DNA from: Certhia americana
Lineage: Eukaryota > Chordata > Aves > Passeriformes > Certhiidae
Assembly (NCBI GenBank): GCA_018697195.1
Contig: CM031857.1
Location: forward strand, 63,510,305-63,574,304
Reading direction: 5' to 3'
Length of the DNA: 64,000 bases
In this document: in pieces, positions 33,114 to 46,228 of the stretch
Layout: each line of letters begins with the position of its first letter
How positions within the stretch are numbered: the first letter of the stretch is position 1
Notes under the pieces: generated by a model
The model's input: the letters and a program-made list of their open reading frames with translations, nothing else
The model's database searches: none
What the model was told of the DNA's origin: nothing
Translations under genes and position numbers: made by a program

Positions 33114-36100
33114 TTCTGTCTCCTTTTAAACATGTCTGGAAGTGTTAGGTTTGTCCACCTTTCATATGATAGCCTAGAGCACACATTCAAGATGTAACAG
33201 ATCTCATTTCTGTGGCTTCCTCAGCCTGAGGCAGTTCAAACCTGTATTTCCCAGGAGAGTGACTTAACCAGTGGAAAGGGAGGAAGATTTCTCCCCAGCT
33301 CTTCTGACAGAGCTTTGACACTACAGCTAAGAACTGAAGATTTATGGGATGAGTGAGATAAGAAGTTTCTAGAGTCTTAATATGGTGATGGGACCATTCA
33401 TCAAAGAGAATGACTTTCTATTTGCACTTTGTGTATTAAGAAATGGGTAACACATAAGCAGAAACCAGATTTAATGACCTTCTTGTTTCCAAATTAAAAG
33501 TTCAGTTATATGATTACTATGCCTTGACTCCTCTTCTACCTTCCATATGATTGTGAAACATTTCATGTCTGTCTGTGTGATTCTGCAGATTTAGCAAATG
33601 TGGAGAATACGCATTCCTTCTTTCCCAGATGGATGATTAAATTCTTCTCTTGGGAAAGGAAAAAATAAGATTTGAATCCAGGGGAAGTGTTTAGAGACTT
33701 ACGAGGACACAAAACCTAGGATTTTTCCACCTCGAACATAAATTCTAATTGCTAATCTGTTATGCAAAATTGAGCACAAAAATTAGCTACATACCTATCA
33801 CTGCCCCTATATATTATCAGGTTTTATCCCACCAGAGATTTTAAAAGAAAAATTTATGTGACTGGTGCTCTGAGCATAATTAGCTCTTATAGCATGAGTT
33901 AACTGTGGTCAAAAAGTGGTTCAAACACTTGTCAAGACATAGACTACAAACTACCTTGTGTAAACTAGTCATAAGCAGAAGACAGTCTTTGCAATTCTGG
34001 TCATAACCAGGTGCACAACTCTGGGAATGTAGCACTTTTTATATCTCTTCCTGTTTGCCAATTACCTACAGAATTAGGAGGGGTTTTTCTGGATCTCATT
34101 CTGCTTACCGCATTTGTTGCCATCAGATGATAGTTGCAGAATAATGTCAGCTATAAATTAAAAACAAGAAAAATCTGCCCATTAACTGTTTCTTCAAAAT
34201 TATATTCTTGTTTCTAACAACATACATTTAGAAAGTTGTTTCAGAGCCAAGTAGGCTGAAACCAGGCATGTACTAATTAAGGTATATAATTGAAATATTA
34301 GATACATCAGAGAGAAGTGGATGGGAAAAAGTGCATTCTTAAATCTTGGAAGGAGGCTGCATTATATTTCTTTCTTACAGTAAAATTATATAAAATTCTA
34401 CCATTTCACTTACTAAGGCTCTGTCTGAGACAAAAGTTGGAACCAAATATATGCTACTTAAAAAGAGTGCAGCAGGAAGATAAATTAAATCTTTATGGTG
34501 AAGGAAATAGAAGGTAAAGTGACATCCTTCAGTATCAAGAATCCATCTATGGGAAGATAATGTTCTAAAGGAGAAAACAAGCAAGACTTTTACAATGTTT
34601 CCTACAGGAAGCCCTCAGATATGATATCCAGATTAACAATGTCCATCTTTTGTGTTCTTAATGGCAGAGTGATCACACTGTGCTTACTTCCGAGAAGCCT
34701 TTATCTCTTTGTTCCAACTATCAGATGTTCCTGAGGAGGGGATGTTACAAGCCAGACTGAGTGCTTGAATTTTGAGGGTTGAGGTGAACCATGGGAGCCT
34801 TCAAAGGCAGAATACAATGTGGTGAAACCTTGTTCAGAATGTCAAAGCTAACTGTTCCAAGTGATGCAGCGGATAATGTGAACTTCTGATCTAACTGGGC
34901 TTTGTATAAAAATCATACGGTATGAAGATGTGTTTTAATACTTTGGTTAAAAACTTTCTTAGTTTATCACTACAAATGTATAAATAATAGGGAGTATTTT
35001 CTAGAAATGAGAATATTTGGGTTGCTATTTATTAAAGTTGTTCCGCTTGGTCTGTATTATCAATAACTTAATTATATTCTCTCAAGTACTTATACTTGTC
35101 TAGAAGAAAGTATTGTCTGCTTTCTATAATGAATTAATTATTTAGATTTCATATATTGACATATCAGAGTGCCAGCAATATCAAAAATATCCTGTGGCAA
35201 TCTAACTGCTAAGCTACCTATGTGGTGTAAAAAGATAAGGAGAAAATTGCCTAAATGAAATACCAACATTGTCTTTTTAAATTATATTCCTTTAGGGATT
35301 ATGTTACAAGCAGATTCTGCATGACTCCTTCCTTACATATAAATATAAAATGAAAATTGATGCATAAGCTTTACCCAGAAATAAAAATGAATATTTTAAG
35401 ACAGCTTATGTTGTGCACATTTTTCTGATTGACCAGTCATATTCTTAAAGCATAAATTAATTTCAGTAAATATCTTCCCTAAAGCTCACTAAACTGCTAG
35501 CTCATGGTGATCCAAGTTATTTGCTCTGAATAATTTATCTCTACATAAAGCTAAAATAAAATTTGGTCTAGCGATTAGCATGACAGGGTTGTTGTTGTCA
35601 GATGCTTCTACTGTACACTGAGACTGATATACTCACTGAGGATGTGATGGACTGTAACAAGTTTATCTGCTACTGACAGAAGTCTGCTATGGTACTATTC
35701 TGTGAATTATATAGGTCAATGACTTGTACAGCTTGCTTAATACCTCGAAAACTGTCTTTATGTACTTGCTTAAATAAGAGATGGAAGTATGCTTAAGCTG
35801 AGTTTGCATTTCCTTTGTGCTAGATGTCTGTAAATATTTCATTGAATAAACTTAGTGGCAGGATGTTCATGAAAGCAAGTTTTAAGCTTGCATTAAGGAA
35901 TATGAAATTTGGACCTTAAAATGAGTATGTGTCCTTTGCGTTCAGTTCTCAGACTTATACATCTAATTATGAAATAGATGCTGTCTGGCTAAAATAGACA
36001 TAAAAATGAGGAAAATAATTTTTGAGAATAGTCTATATTTTACTATTCTCATTATTACTCTTTGGTAATTTTTCAGCACTCAGTCAAGTCAGAAAAAGTA

Positions 36101-38328
36101 AGAAAAGCCAATATTAAAAGCAGAATGAAAAAAAATATTAACAAATACGTTAAAGACTCTCCACTTTAAAATGGGTCTGGTATAATTTATCCCTTAATTT
36201 TAAATACCAAAAGTCAAAACAGGTGAATTTTCTTCTAAGTCCTGCATGTTAGGGAACTGAATTGCCAAAAATATCTAAACCTTATTATGAAGCAGAAGAG
36301 AAAGGATAATATTTCCTTGAAAACAAGATGCAGACTACTGGGGCAAAAGAGAAGTTTGAGGTCACTCGTGCATATATTACATGACAAAAGCACTACAGAC
36401 TCTGAATATTGTTTCTGAGGAGAAATTTATGTGGGTATGTTTGTATGTGCAGTTGCATGGGTCAGTTCTAACTGCATATTACTAATGCCTTGGCATATTA
36501 TTTAACTAGCTAAAGCACCACTACTTTTAAGATCAGAAGACACAATTGTAGCAAAAAGGACTTTTCCTACAATTGTAGGAAAAAGACTTATATGCCATTT
36601 AAGTTCTATAGTTTGACTCAGCTTCAAAAAATGCTGAAAAAAGATCAATATCTAGCTGAGAAGAAACACAGAAAAGGATATCTTTTGCAAGAAGATCATT
36701 CTTTAATGTTCCAGAACTTGATTCCACACACAATCTGAAATAACAAATTGGCAAAATGTGAAGCAATATATTACTATTTATGTTTTGTTTTATTTAATTT
36801 TTTTTTTTTAAATTCTAAGAAATCGTTTATTGTTGTCCATGTGTGCTGTTTGTGTTTTGTGAATGCAGAAGCTGTGGGCAATATAAGAATTTCACAGCCT
36901 ACTAGAAGAATTCCAAGTGCAGCCACAGATGAACGAATATAATAGAGGCCTGCATTGTTCCTTAACCACTGGCTCTGCATATTTCCCTGATTACAGAAGG
37001 GGATTTCCAGGAGGAAAGATGTGCAGAATGGATTTGAGATTTTTTTGTTTGAAGACAACGCATCTCCACTATGACTCAGACTACTTTTATTACTATGTCT
37101 GGAACTTATCATTAGAGCTTTGATTAAGTTTCCATTTCTAGGAAAACGAGAAGAGTGTGGAATGACAGTAATTCAAGATTTCTAGAGTCATTAGTCTTCT
37201 TTTTTCACTTCAGCTGGTGAGGTTGCGTGCCGAGAGATGAAGTACAGAATGCACTGACTGTATTTATTAGTGACCTTTTCCTGACAAAAAAAGCAAACCA
37301 AAACAAAACCAGAAGCCCTCTTTGTATATAACTTCACCAATCAATGAAACAAAATGCAACCCATTCTTTAGATCTGTTGATAAACATGCATACTCTAATT
37401 TGTGAGCTCAAGTTGTTTCTGTAGTCGAGTGATAACAGACAGCTTTTCTTCCAAGATTTTTCTTCCTTTTCAAAGAAAACAATGAAAGAAGGCCATTTAA
37501 AAATTTCAAGAAAGATTATTTCTATTCTGATATTTAATATACAGAATTTAAACTAATTTTGATGCTTTGGTCTCAGTGGAATTATCAACAATTTATTTTT
37601 CTGAAAAAGAGATCTAAATGTGAGTCCAAACTTCAGGCAGTTTCAACTCATGAAAGCCTATTAATCAAAAGATTACAGTTATTCCATAAAGATAATTACG
37701 GTTTTCATTTAGGTCATGACATGTCATAAAACAACATCGAGGGAGATATTACCCTTTATACAAATTACCCTTTTGTTCCTTCCAAAAGGATCACTGATGA
37801 CATTTAAGAGTTGCAAGTGAATTTGATACTGTTCTGCTGCATGTAAATATGTGAAAGTTGCTAACAGTGTGCTTGCAAATGGAAATGGATGAAAAATATG
37901 AATAATACATGGCAAGCCCAATGCAAGTGTAGAGTTGTCATATTTTAAATGGAATCTATTCAGATTTAAATATCTGCAATAGATCATAAATATTTTTTGT
38001 AGTCAACTAAATTTAACAATTTCCTGGGACCAAACGTTTAACTAGGGTTTTTTTGTAGCATATTTCTTTCCTGTGTATAAAGCAATCATTCTGCATATGA
38101 TTGTTGAAAATTAAACCTGCAATTAAAGTCTATTTTCAGTGTTACACGTGGCTGTGGTCATAGTCACATCAATAAGACTTTAGAGAACTTTCTGGAGGCT
38201 TCTGATGTAAGAGCTACTCTAACAAAACTGGAGTAACCTCATTTACTTATTGGACTTGTCTTCATGTCAAGATTTTTTAATACCTTTAATGTCAATATAA
38301 TGACTTCTTATCTGCAAGTTTACTGCAT

Positions 38329-38368
38329 GAAGGAATCAGTAATATTTTGAAGGAATTGGTAATATTTA
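38329..38368. repeat. 20-bp tandem duplication
   Basis: 'gaaggaatcagtaatatttt' is followed directly by 'gaaggaattggtaatattta', with three differences. Confidence 0.8.
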
Positions 38369-38807
38369 TTGCACCTCTTGATATTCCAAGATGAAGGATG
38401 CTGTAAAAATGAAATGTATTATTGCTATCTTTCTCTAATTTAAGAACATTGAGTCCTTCATGCTTTAACTGACTTATATGTGAATTCCACGTTTTTTGTC
38501 ATTTGGCAATTATGCTATAAAAATTAAAGGCTTGGAACTAATTTTTTCATTAGCATAAGTGTTTTGATATGAATATTTTGCCAATACAGTTAAGTTTAAT
38601 AAAAGAAATTAGAAACTAGAAATTATTAAACCATTTTGACTATCCATATTTTCTGTAATTTGAAATAGAGTTTGCTTGACGTTCAATTGCTTTCTTGTTA
38701 CCATTATATGACTTTAAAGGAAAGTCATGAATAGTTTTGGGCTATTACCGTTCTAGTTCTCAAAATCTTTTGGGATGTGGATTGATGCATCCTTTATGGT
38801 GTAAACC

Positions 38808-38948
38808 CCGCCCCCCCCCAAAAAAAAACAAACCCAAAAAAACTCTACCAAACAAAAAACCCCACAAACAAAACAAAAACAAAAAAACAAACTAAACCCC
38901 CCTAAAAACCACCACAAACCAACCAAACAAAAAACCCACAAAAACAAA
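38808..38948. repeat. A/C-rich low-complexity tract almost free of G
   Basis: Begins with a C-rich run (one G) and continues as A runs broken by C, CC and CCC for about 128 bases with no G and few T. The minus strand is correspondingly TTTTG/GGTTT-rich and gives a meaningless Phe/Gly/Trp/Val-rich frame. Confidence 0.9.
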
Positions 38949-39585
38949 AGGAAAATAAGTGAAATCTAGACACACACTAACCCAAAAATTCACAGAAAAA
39001 CTCAGTTGCCCTAAGTTGTATGTTTCTGAATAACCTTGATGAGTAACTCAGAGCTGTTGTGGTACTTAAATGCAAAGAGAATTTTCCGAATAGATTTTTT
39101 CATCCTCACCTCTGCCAGGCATGGAATTAGCAAGGGAAGTTCCTTCTGTGGCCTTGACAATATTTGAGAAAAGCAACTGTGCTCTTTAAGTCCTTAAAAT
39201 TTGCTAAGACTGCAGAGTCGTAGGAGTAACAGCTTTGCTGTTGTTATGGATAAAAGCTCAGTGAAGAATTTTTAACAAGTTGTTGGTCATCCATGTTGTC
39301 TGAACCAATATGTATGTATTTCAAGACTGATTTTACTAACTTCAAATAAATCTAAGCAGATTTCTATTAGAAACACTTATAGTAAAATGTGAGTCTTAAA
39401 ATGATCAGGTGTACTGGACCTTTAGAGACCTTATTTATCTCAGATGTAAAAGTATGCTAGACTGCCACTTAATGTAAAAGCATTGAAAATAGTAGACATA
39501 AGTTAAGCCCTCCCACTCTGTAGGGGAGGTTTCAGGGTATTTCAGAAACTGAAAAATATGTCTTACAGAGAGATTTGAGAATCAG

Positions 39586-39870
39586 TGAATCATAGAAGGT
39601 TTGGGATTGAAGGGACCATAAAGATTATCTAGTTCCAACCTCTCAGCCATGAGCAGAGACACCTTTCACTAGAGTTATTCAGAGATCTATCCAGCATGGC
39701 CTTGAACGCCTCCAGGGGTGGGGCATCCACAGCTTCTCTGGACAGCCTGTTCTAGTGCCTCACCACCTTCACAGTAAAGAATGTCTTCCTAATCTCTAAT
39801 CTAAAACTGCCCTCTTTCATTTTCCCATTGTCCCCTGTCCTGTCCCTACCTGCTTTTATAAATAACCTCT
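39586..39870 (-). mobile_element. CR1 LINE 3' end, antisense, about 285 bp
   Basis: Begins 'gaatcatagaaggtttggga' and continues with 'tctcagccatgagcagagac', 'acctttcactagagttattc', 'ggccttgaacgcctccaggg', 'gtggggcatccacagcttct', 'gcctcaccaccttcacagta' and 'cccctgtcctgtccctacct'. The copy stops before the region coding for the RT C-terminus. Confidence 0.93.
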
Positions 39871-41417
39871 ATAAATAGTGTCTTTGTTGTAGATTCTGAA
39901 TCTTATTCATCTTACTAAAGAGAGGTCAGGAAGTAATCTAATGCACCTTTTAAAGTCACCTAAAGAAAGGATTTAATTTATTAAAGATTTCCATAAAATA
40001 TGAAAGCAGATCAAGGGCCACTACTTGTAAGCTGAATGCATACTGCAGTTAATTATTGTAGCATCTTTGGTGCATCATCTTCATCCTTGAAGATTTTCAA
40101 TTGAATGTAAGAAAACCCAGTGTGACACAAAGAATCTCTGTAAACTGTATTTCATTCAAGGTCAGTTGATGCTAGAAGGCAATTTTAATTATTTAAACCT
40201 ATTAATATGTAATTAGCATTGTTTGTTACATGGCCACTGCTGGGGAATACTTGGACTATACTTGTTACTTGTTTCTGTAATTATGTCCATTAAGTAGTCC
40301 TTTTAGTTTCTGTGCTTTCTAATTGACATGTTGTCAAGCCTTAAAAACTGCATAATGTTTTAATATTTTTTAAATCCATCTTACAAACATAGTGTTTTAT
40401 TGCTATTAATAAAACCTAAAACACCATAATGGTGTTTTATATGATATTGACCAAATAATTTTATCTGAAGAATTTGCTTGGGTTTTTTGTATTGGTCACT
40501 GATAACATAAAAGGGGACAGGTGTTTCACAGATGTGGAGGAATAAGGGCTCATTAATAATTAAGATGTTCAGTTTCATAATTGCATAAACTACATAGTTA
40601 TGTACTTCATAAGGAATTTTTTCTACCACATAGGACTGTAGAGGAACAAGACATTAAAAACAATTTTTTCCCTCTGATACATTTTGCATATGCAAATTCT
40701 AACTGCAGACCTCTGTATCTGTGCATTTTTTTCTTTTCTGTTTATTTTCTTTTAACAGAAGTCACTGAAATCTCTGGCTACTTTGATCATGTAATTTTGA
40801 CAAGTAGCTGTTGTTTGTTCCCCCACTCCTCCAGGCCCACATTCTCTGCTGTCATATGTCACTACTGGTTGTGTCAATCACACATCTCAACAACAAGTGC
40901 TGTTAGAGAAGAGCAGAGAGTGATAGTTAAAATGTCTAACCAATTTAAAAACATATGTTATTACACTATAACACTAAAACCCACATAATTGTTGCGGCAT
41001 TATAGATGTGTTTAAGATCAGCATGTGCATTCTAATCAAATTTCATACATAATGGAGATTTACAAAAATTACATATATTCTGAAGAGTTTTTGCAAAGGT
41101 TGTGCCTATTCCTTTTTTGATAAGTTTTGAAAGTAGAATGTAGTGATTTTCTAAAGCTCAAAAGTTTTCAGTAATGTCTGGTGGATGCAAAGGAAGTGAG
41201 AAGAAAAGTAATATTCTGAGAATGACAAATAGAGGAGAATGAAGGACATTGTGCTCGCAAAGAATATGCAGTCATGGATTGTTTTGTATTATGTTGCTGT
41301 AAAAAAATTCCACTAGGATTAGAAATTTTAGATGAAGAAAGAAATGTGTGATATTACACACACACACACACCCATGAATTAAGAAAAACTGGTTGTCCAT
41401 CTCTTTTGCAAACTGAA
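39871..41417. other. Non-coding DNA, no gene seen
   Basis: Unique AT-rich DNA. The 135-codon plus-strand frame at 40581-40988 is Phe/Tyr/Leu-rich, crosses no recognisable domain and is probably chance in T-rich sequence. A (CA)n run lies at 41356-41371. Confidence 0.5.
41356..41371. repeat. Short (AC)n microsatellite
   Basis: Eight AC dinucleotides. Confidence 0.9.
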
Positions 41418-42002
41418 TATACTAGTTTTGCCTGGGATAGAGTTAATTTTCTTTAGAGTACCCTGTGCGGGACTCTATTTTGGAATGTTGCTGAAAACAG
41501 GGTTGATGACAGAGGGATGTTTTAGGTATTGCTGAGCAGTGCTTACACAGAGCCAATGCCTTTTCTGCTCCTTACTTCACACAACCAGCAAGTAGTCTGG
41601 GAGTGCACAAGAAGCTGATGGGGGACACAGCCAGGAGAGACTGACCAACTGACCAAAGGGATACTCCAGACTACACGGTGTCAATCTCACCATGAAGGGG
41701 GAAAGGAAGAGGAAGGGGAGTGATGGCACTTTTTATTCCCAAGTCATTGCTACACATGACAGAGCCCTGCTTTCCTGTAGATGGCTGAACACCTGCCTGC
41801 CCATGGGAAGTGGTGAATAAGTTCCTTGTTTTGCTTTGCTTGCATGTTATGCTTTTGCTTTCCCTATTAAACCGTATTTTTCTCAACCCACAAGTTTTAT
41901 AACTTTTACCCTTCTGGTTCTCTCCTCCATCGCACCAGGAGAACTGAGTGAATAGCTGCATGGACCTGTGTTTCTGATCAGGGTTAAACCTCAACCCTGG
42001 CA
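41418..42002 (+). mobile_element. ERVL-like solo LTR, degenerate, about 585 bp
   Basis: The first bases, 'tatactagttttgcctggg', fit a decayed TGT.CTGGTTTTG.CTGGG start and lead into 'atagagttaattttcttt', the hallmark opening of an abundant bird ERVL-type LTR. Further landmarks are 'gcagtgcttacacagagcc' near 41536, a poly-A signal ATTAAA at 41866-41871, 'tttctcaacccacaagtttt' and 'ctctcctccatcgcacc' near 41920, and a terminal 'gggttaaacctcaaccctgg'. No target duplication is recognisable at these ends, and no internal viral genes flank it. It differs from the LTR type at 5922-6799. Confidence 0.78.
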
Positions 42003-45000
42003 AACCTATACAGCTGCCTACAAGATCCTAATATTGGCACTAGAAATGCATATTACATTGATTTGTGGTACAGCACAGCAAGGTAGCACTAAACTTTTGA
42101 GTGGTCTCTGCAGTATATTTTCTTGTTTTGGGTGAATAGAACGTACACAGCGGCTGTTGTAGTATACATCACTAGAATTAGTTTCTTGGGATTAACATAA
42201 TGCTATTCTATGAATCCTCCTTTTCATTTTATGGCTTCTCTGTGGCTGTTTGTTTATAGAAAATCCTATCAATCACCTGGATTCATTAGAAGTCTGCCTC
42301 AACAGCACAGCTCTGTATAATTTTCTTTACCATTATTTTTAAAACTGTGTATGGGAAAACAGAATCTATGCAATTCTTTATTCAGTATAACACTGTCCTT
42401 TGAGAGGTAGACTAGATTTACATCAAGGCTGATTACACCAAGATATGATCTAACTGCTAAAAAACGTATGTAAAAATATCTACAGTTTCCATTGAAAAGG
42501 ATCATTTTGATATAGGGAAGTTGTTTAGTCTGGGTTAGCAGGGAAAAATTTTGCTAATGCTATTCCAGAATAATGATATTCAGGCACTGCCTAACAACCC
42601 ATTTCAACAAAAAGGTACAGAAACGCTAGAGAAACCTACTTCTGTAGATACAGATTTAAAAACAGCTTTGAAACTTTTTCCCAGTAAAGTCAGCTCTACA
42701 GTGGAGAACACTTTCCTTTTCCTCACCTTCTTTTCTTCCCTCTGCTCCTCACCCAAGTGATACTAGGAATGTAATTAGCTGAAGGAAGCTTCTATATGCA
42801 ACATTGTATGTCTTTTCACTACTTGCACTGAATGTTACATGGCTGTAGGAATTCAACTAATGTAAAAGAATCTTTAAATACTGAATATGTAATTAACTAT
42901 TTTCACATTGAAACAGGAAGGATGTTGTTCTTATGACTTTGTGGGGGAATTATTCCCAAGTTTTTTTGTTAGTTGGTTGTTTTTTTGTGTGTGTGAGGGA
43001 ATGAAGCTGTGAGTTCTCTATATTCAATGGAAAAACACTGTTAAAAGGGGCAAAAATGACATTTTAAGTTCTTCATTGGATCATGGGTTGGTTCCTTGGA
43101 ATAATCTTTCTCAAAGGTTTTTTAATTTTCACAGCTCATTATGGGTTAGCTGTTTAACTTGGTATAACTTGATTTCCACATATCTTCCAAACTTGCTGTC
43201 TTTCTCACTTTACTTTCATGGTTTCAACTTATTTATTTATGTTCTCAGATGTATTATTAACAAGAAAAAAAAAAAAAAAAGGGCACTTAAGATAAATAGC
43301 AGGTATTCCTTCTGCACTCTGCAAATATTTAAATCCTTTGACATAAATAAAGTCTCTATAAAATTTCAACTCTATGGACAAAATTCAGAAGCTTTCCCCC
43401 TCATTCAAAAACACCTCCAAACCATATTTGAAGTAATCTTTCTAGTAGAAATGAAAACTAGAAGAGGGTAATTAGCTATGTGAATTTACCTCAGAGGATC
43501 AATATGAAGGTATGAATTGCATACGTGTAAATTCTCTTTTTTTCCCTCTAAGATTTAGTGAAGAAAGAATGGTCTGTCACTTACGGAATCTGAAAAGAAA
43601 AAAGTTAAGCTTCTTCTTGTGTTTTTGTGTTTTAGTCAGGTAAATATATTTTAGTTTGTTGTTTTTTACCTTTTCATGTATTTAATGAAATCGCACTTTA
43701 GATAAGTTAGTATGTCAAAGTTCTTTTATATTGAAGTCTTTTGGTTCATCTGTATTTAACCTGTAGATGGAAAAACTATAACACAAATGTATCTATTCAA
43801 AACAGGGATAATACCTATTGAAAAGAAGTTGCTTAAAACAGTTCAATACTGATCCTAATGGATTAAATATATTATACACTGTTATTTGCCCCAATATTTC
43901 AGTGGCTTTTAGGTCATTCTGTACGTATTCTGTGAACCATAAACTAAGTCATATTTTGGAGTAATTTAGTTAGAGGAAGGCCATGATGTTAGATATAACA
44001 GATAATGCTTAGTTTTCTTCATGCTTGAGTATGCTGCACCAGTTTCTTTCCCTTTCTTATCATTCATTACTCATATTGAGATAGCATCTCTCAGGCATAG
44101 GTGCCCTTCTATGTGTTGTGCAAAAATAGGAGAGAGAAGTTTCCTGCCTTGAGAAGGAAGAGAAGCTGCCTTGATTTTATTATTCAGAAACTACTGAAGG
44201 GGAATCTGAGTAAGCAAGTGATGAGGGGGGTTAACACTTTCTGCCCATTTTCTGAGTTCAGTTGACACTTCAGGGTCATGTTGTCCTTGTGCCTCAGCTT
44301 CCAAAGCGCATAAGTAGTTCAAGTTGAAATCTTTACACCTGAAGGTTGTTTTCCAAATTGTATAATCAAACCAACCCATTGGAATTGAAGGAAAATACAC
44401 ACTGGATCTTAAGACCCACAGTCTGTCTTAATTATAATTACATCATGGAGCAATGCAAATAGTATTGGGTGGAACTGTGATCAGAACAGGAGAGTAACAG
44501 CAACAGTTCTACCAGAATTTCAGAAGAATACATGGTTTCTATCAACCCCTCTAATATATAATTTTGGGCAGAGTTTGTGATTGACAACTTTCAAACATTT
44601 CCCATATTAATTGCATTAATCTTACCTTGCATGCAAGAACAGCAGCTAAAACGGCCTATGATAATAAAACCTATTTGAGATTTCATCAGTAACTCCTGCC
44701 ATGATTTGTTGAGTTTCTATCAATCAAATATATATAAATTTAAGGGAAAATTATTAAAATTTTAAATATTTCAGTGATATTGTTTCTTGCTACTGTGATT
44801 AATAAAACTGTCCACACGGGGCAAGTATCTAATCAACACACTATTGCAGATATAACTCTCTTTATTGTTTTGAAAAGTTTTGTTTGACTTTGGATAAGGA
44901 GAAAGTAAATGCAGAGAGAAAAAGAAGTATTCTGTAACACCAGTTACACACTGATTTTGTTTGAATTGTATTGATGCACAGGAAAGAAAGTTTATATGAA

Positions 45001-45895
45001 TTATTGCAGTTTCTGTTCCCCTTCCCTTTCCCCTTCCCCTTCCCTTTCCGCTTTTGTTCTGAAAACTCATTCCTTCTTTGGCATTTGTTGAACATAGTTG
45101 TTACTAGTGAATCTGAGCTCAATTTCCCCATTTTATTGATTTTAAAGAAATGTTCAAATAGCCAGTCCACTAACAAAAAATTGAAGTATCTGTTTTATTG
45201 ACTATAATTTGCTAGCAGAAAAAATTGTAAATAATGTGAGCTTTAAAATACTGGACAGGTGCTAAATGCTACAGAAGGTAAAAAAAATAGTGTGAAAATA
45301 CACTCTATTCATATTTGGAGAAAATATCCCTTTGAAATGAGGCTGAGTGAAAGATTGTGAAGTGAGATGGCTGTTTTCTACCGGTTCACTATTCTGCCAA
45401 AGTACATCCGCTTAAATTGGGACACAACTTTATGTCTTCATCTGGGACACATTTGGCAAAATGTGTTTTGCAGGTCATAATTTGTTCTTTCCTTCTTTCT
45501 ACCTAGTGAATGGCTATTATTGCCATTGTGACCCACCACAGCAGGTGCCTGGCTTTGCTTGGACCTCATTGCCTCATCTACTCTTAAGAGTTAAAAGTTA
45601 GTGGAGAAGGCAGCCTCTTTGCTCGAGACTTCACCACTAGGTTGCCAGATTCCCTGGTGTGAGAGCAAAGTTCTTTCTCTGCTAGACCAGACAAAGAGTC
45701 TGCCACAAGATGGCACTAGTGACTGGTGTGACTGGTTTCCCTCATATGGGTTCCTACCTAAAAGTGGTTACCTTCCTGAGGCAGGCTTAAGAAACTGTAT
45801 CCACTCTCAGGAAAGGAATTGTGTCCATCTTTCTTAAACTTTGATGCATACCATCATCTTGATGAGCAACTACCATTCTTTGTTGGGGAGATTGA
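42003..45895. other. Non-coding AT-rich DNA, no gene seen
   Basis: Unique DNA with an A run at 43264-43280 and a pure pyrimidine tract at 45016-45049. The 131-codon plus-strand frame at 43076-43471 runs straight through the A run and is dismissed. Slightly GC-richer sequence at 45530-45840 shows no family resemblance. Confidence 0.5.
45016..45049. repeat. Polypyrimidine tract (CCCTTT-like)
   Basis: Thirty-four uninterrupted C and T bases built of alternating CCC(C) and TT(T) blocks. The complementary purine strand gives a Gly/Lys repeat frame that is an artefact. Confidence 0.9.
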
Positions 45896-46228
45896 GTGGG
45901 GTTGTTCAGCCTGGATTGCAAAAGACACCTAAAGGACTTTCAGTGTATATAAGAGCTTATAAGAGAGAGAGAGAGAGAAAGACTTTTTACCAGGGTCTTT
46001 TGTGATAGAGTGAGGAGCAGCAGTTATAAACTGAAGAGGGTAGGTTTAGATTAGACATAAGGAAGAATATCCTTTATGAGAAGGGTAACAAGACCTGAGA
46101 AGTTGTGGATGCTTCATCCCTGGAAGTGTTCAAGGTCAGGCTGGATGTGGCTTTGAATAACCTGGTCTAGTAAAAGATGTCCCTACCCCTGTCAGGAGTG
46201 TTGCAGTAGATGGTCTTCATAGATTTCT
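45896..46228 (+). mobile_element. CR1 LINE, sense, 3' part
   Basis: Begins at 'gtggggttgttcagcctgga' and shows 'taggtttagattagacataa', 'ggaagaatatcctttatgag', 'ccctggaagtgttcaaggtc', 'aggctggatgtggctttgaa' and 'cagtagatggtcttcataga'. An (AG)n run at 45961-45979 interrupts it. The last CR1 tail bases are lost. Confidence 0.88.

Larger units (their letters stand above)
32414..39585. other. Non-coding DNA over 7 kb, no gene seen
   Basis: The longest stretch here without a recognised transposon. It holds a 24-nt C run, a 20-bp tandem pair at 38329-38368 and an A/C-only tract near 38.8 kb, each listed. A possible but weak splice-acceptor-like site at about 36867 is treated as a finding. Nothing else stands out. 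Confidence 0.5.

Noticed and set aside
33008..33190. 60-codon minus-strand frame with a poly-glycine run
   Set aside because: Created entirely by the 24-nt C run.
38753..38947. 64-codon minus-strand frame rich in Phe, Trp, Gly and Val
   Set aside because: Low-complexity artefact of the A/C tract read on the opposite strand.
40581..40988. 135-codon plus-strand frame rich in Phe, Tyr and Leu
   Set aside because: Composition is that expected of T-rich non-coding DNA; no domain or signal supports it.
43076..43471. 131-codon plus-strand frame
   Set aside because: It crosses a 17-nt A run, giving poly-lysine, and shows no recognisable domain.
44862..45176. Minus-strand frames with Gly-Lys or Gly-Arg repeats
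   Set aside because: Produced by the polypyrimidine tract at 45016-45049.
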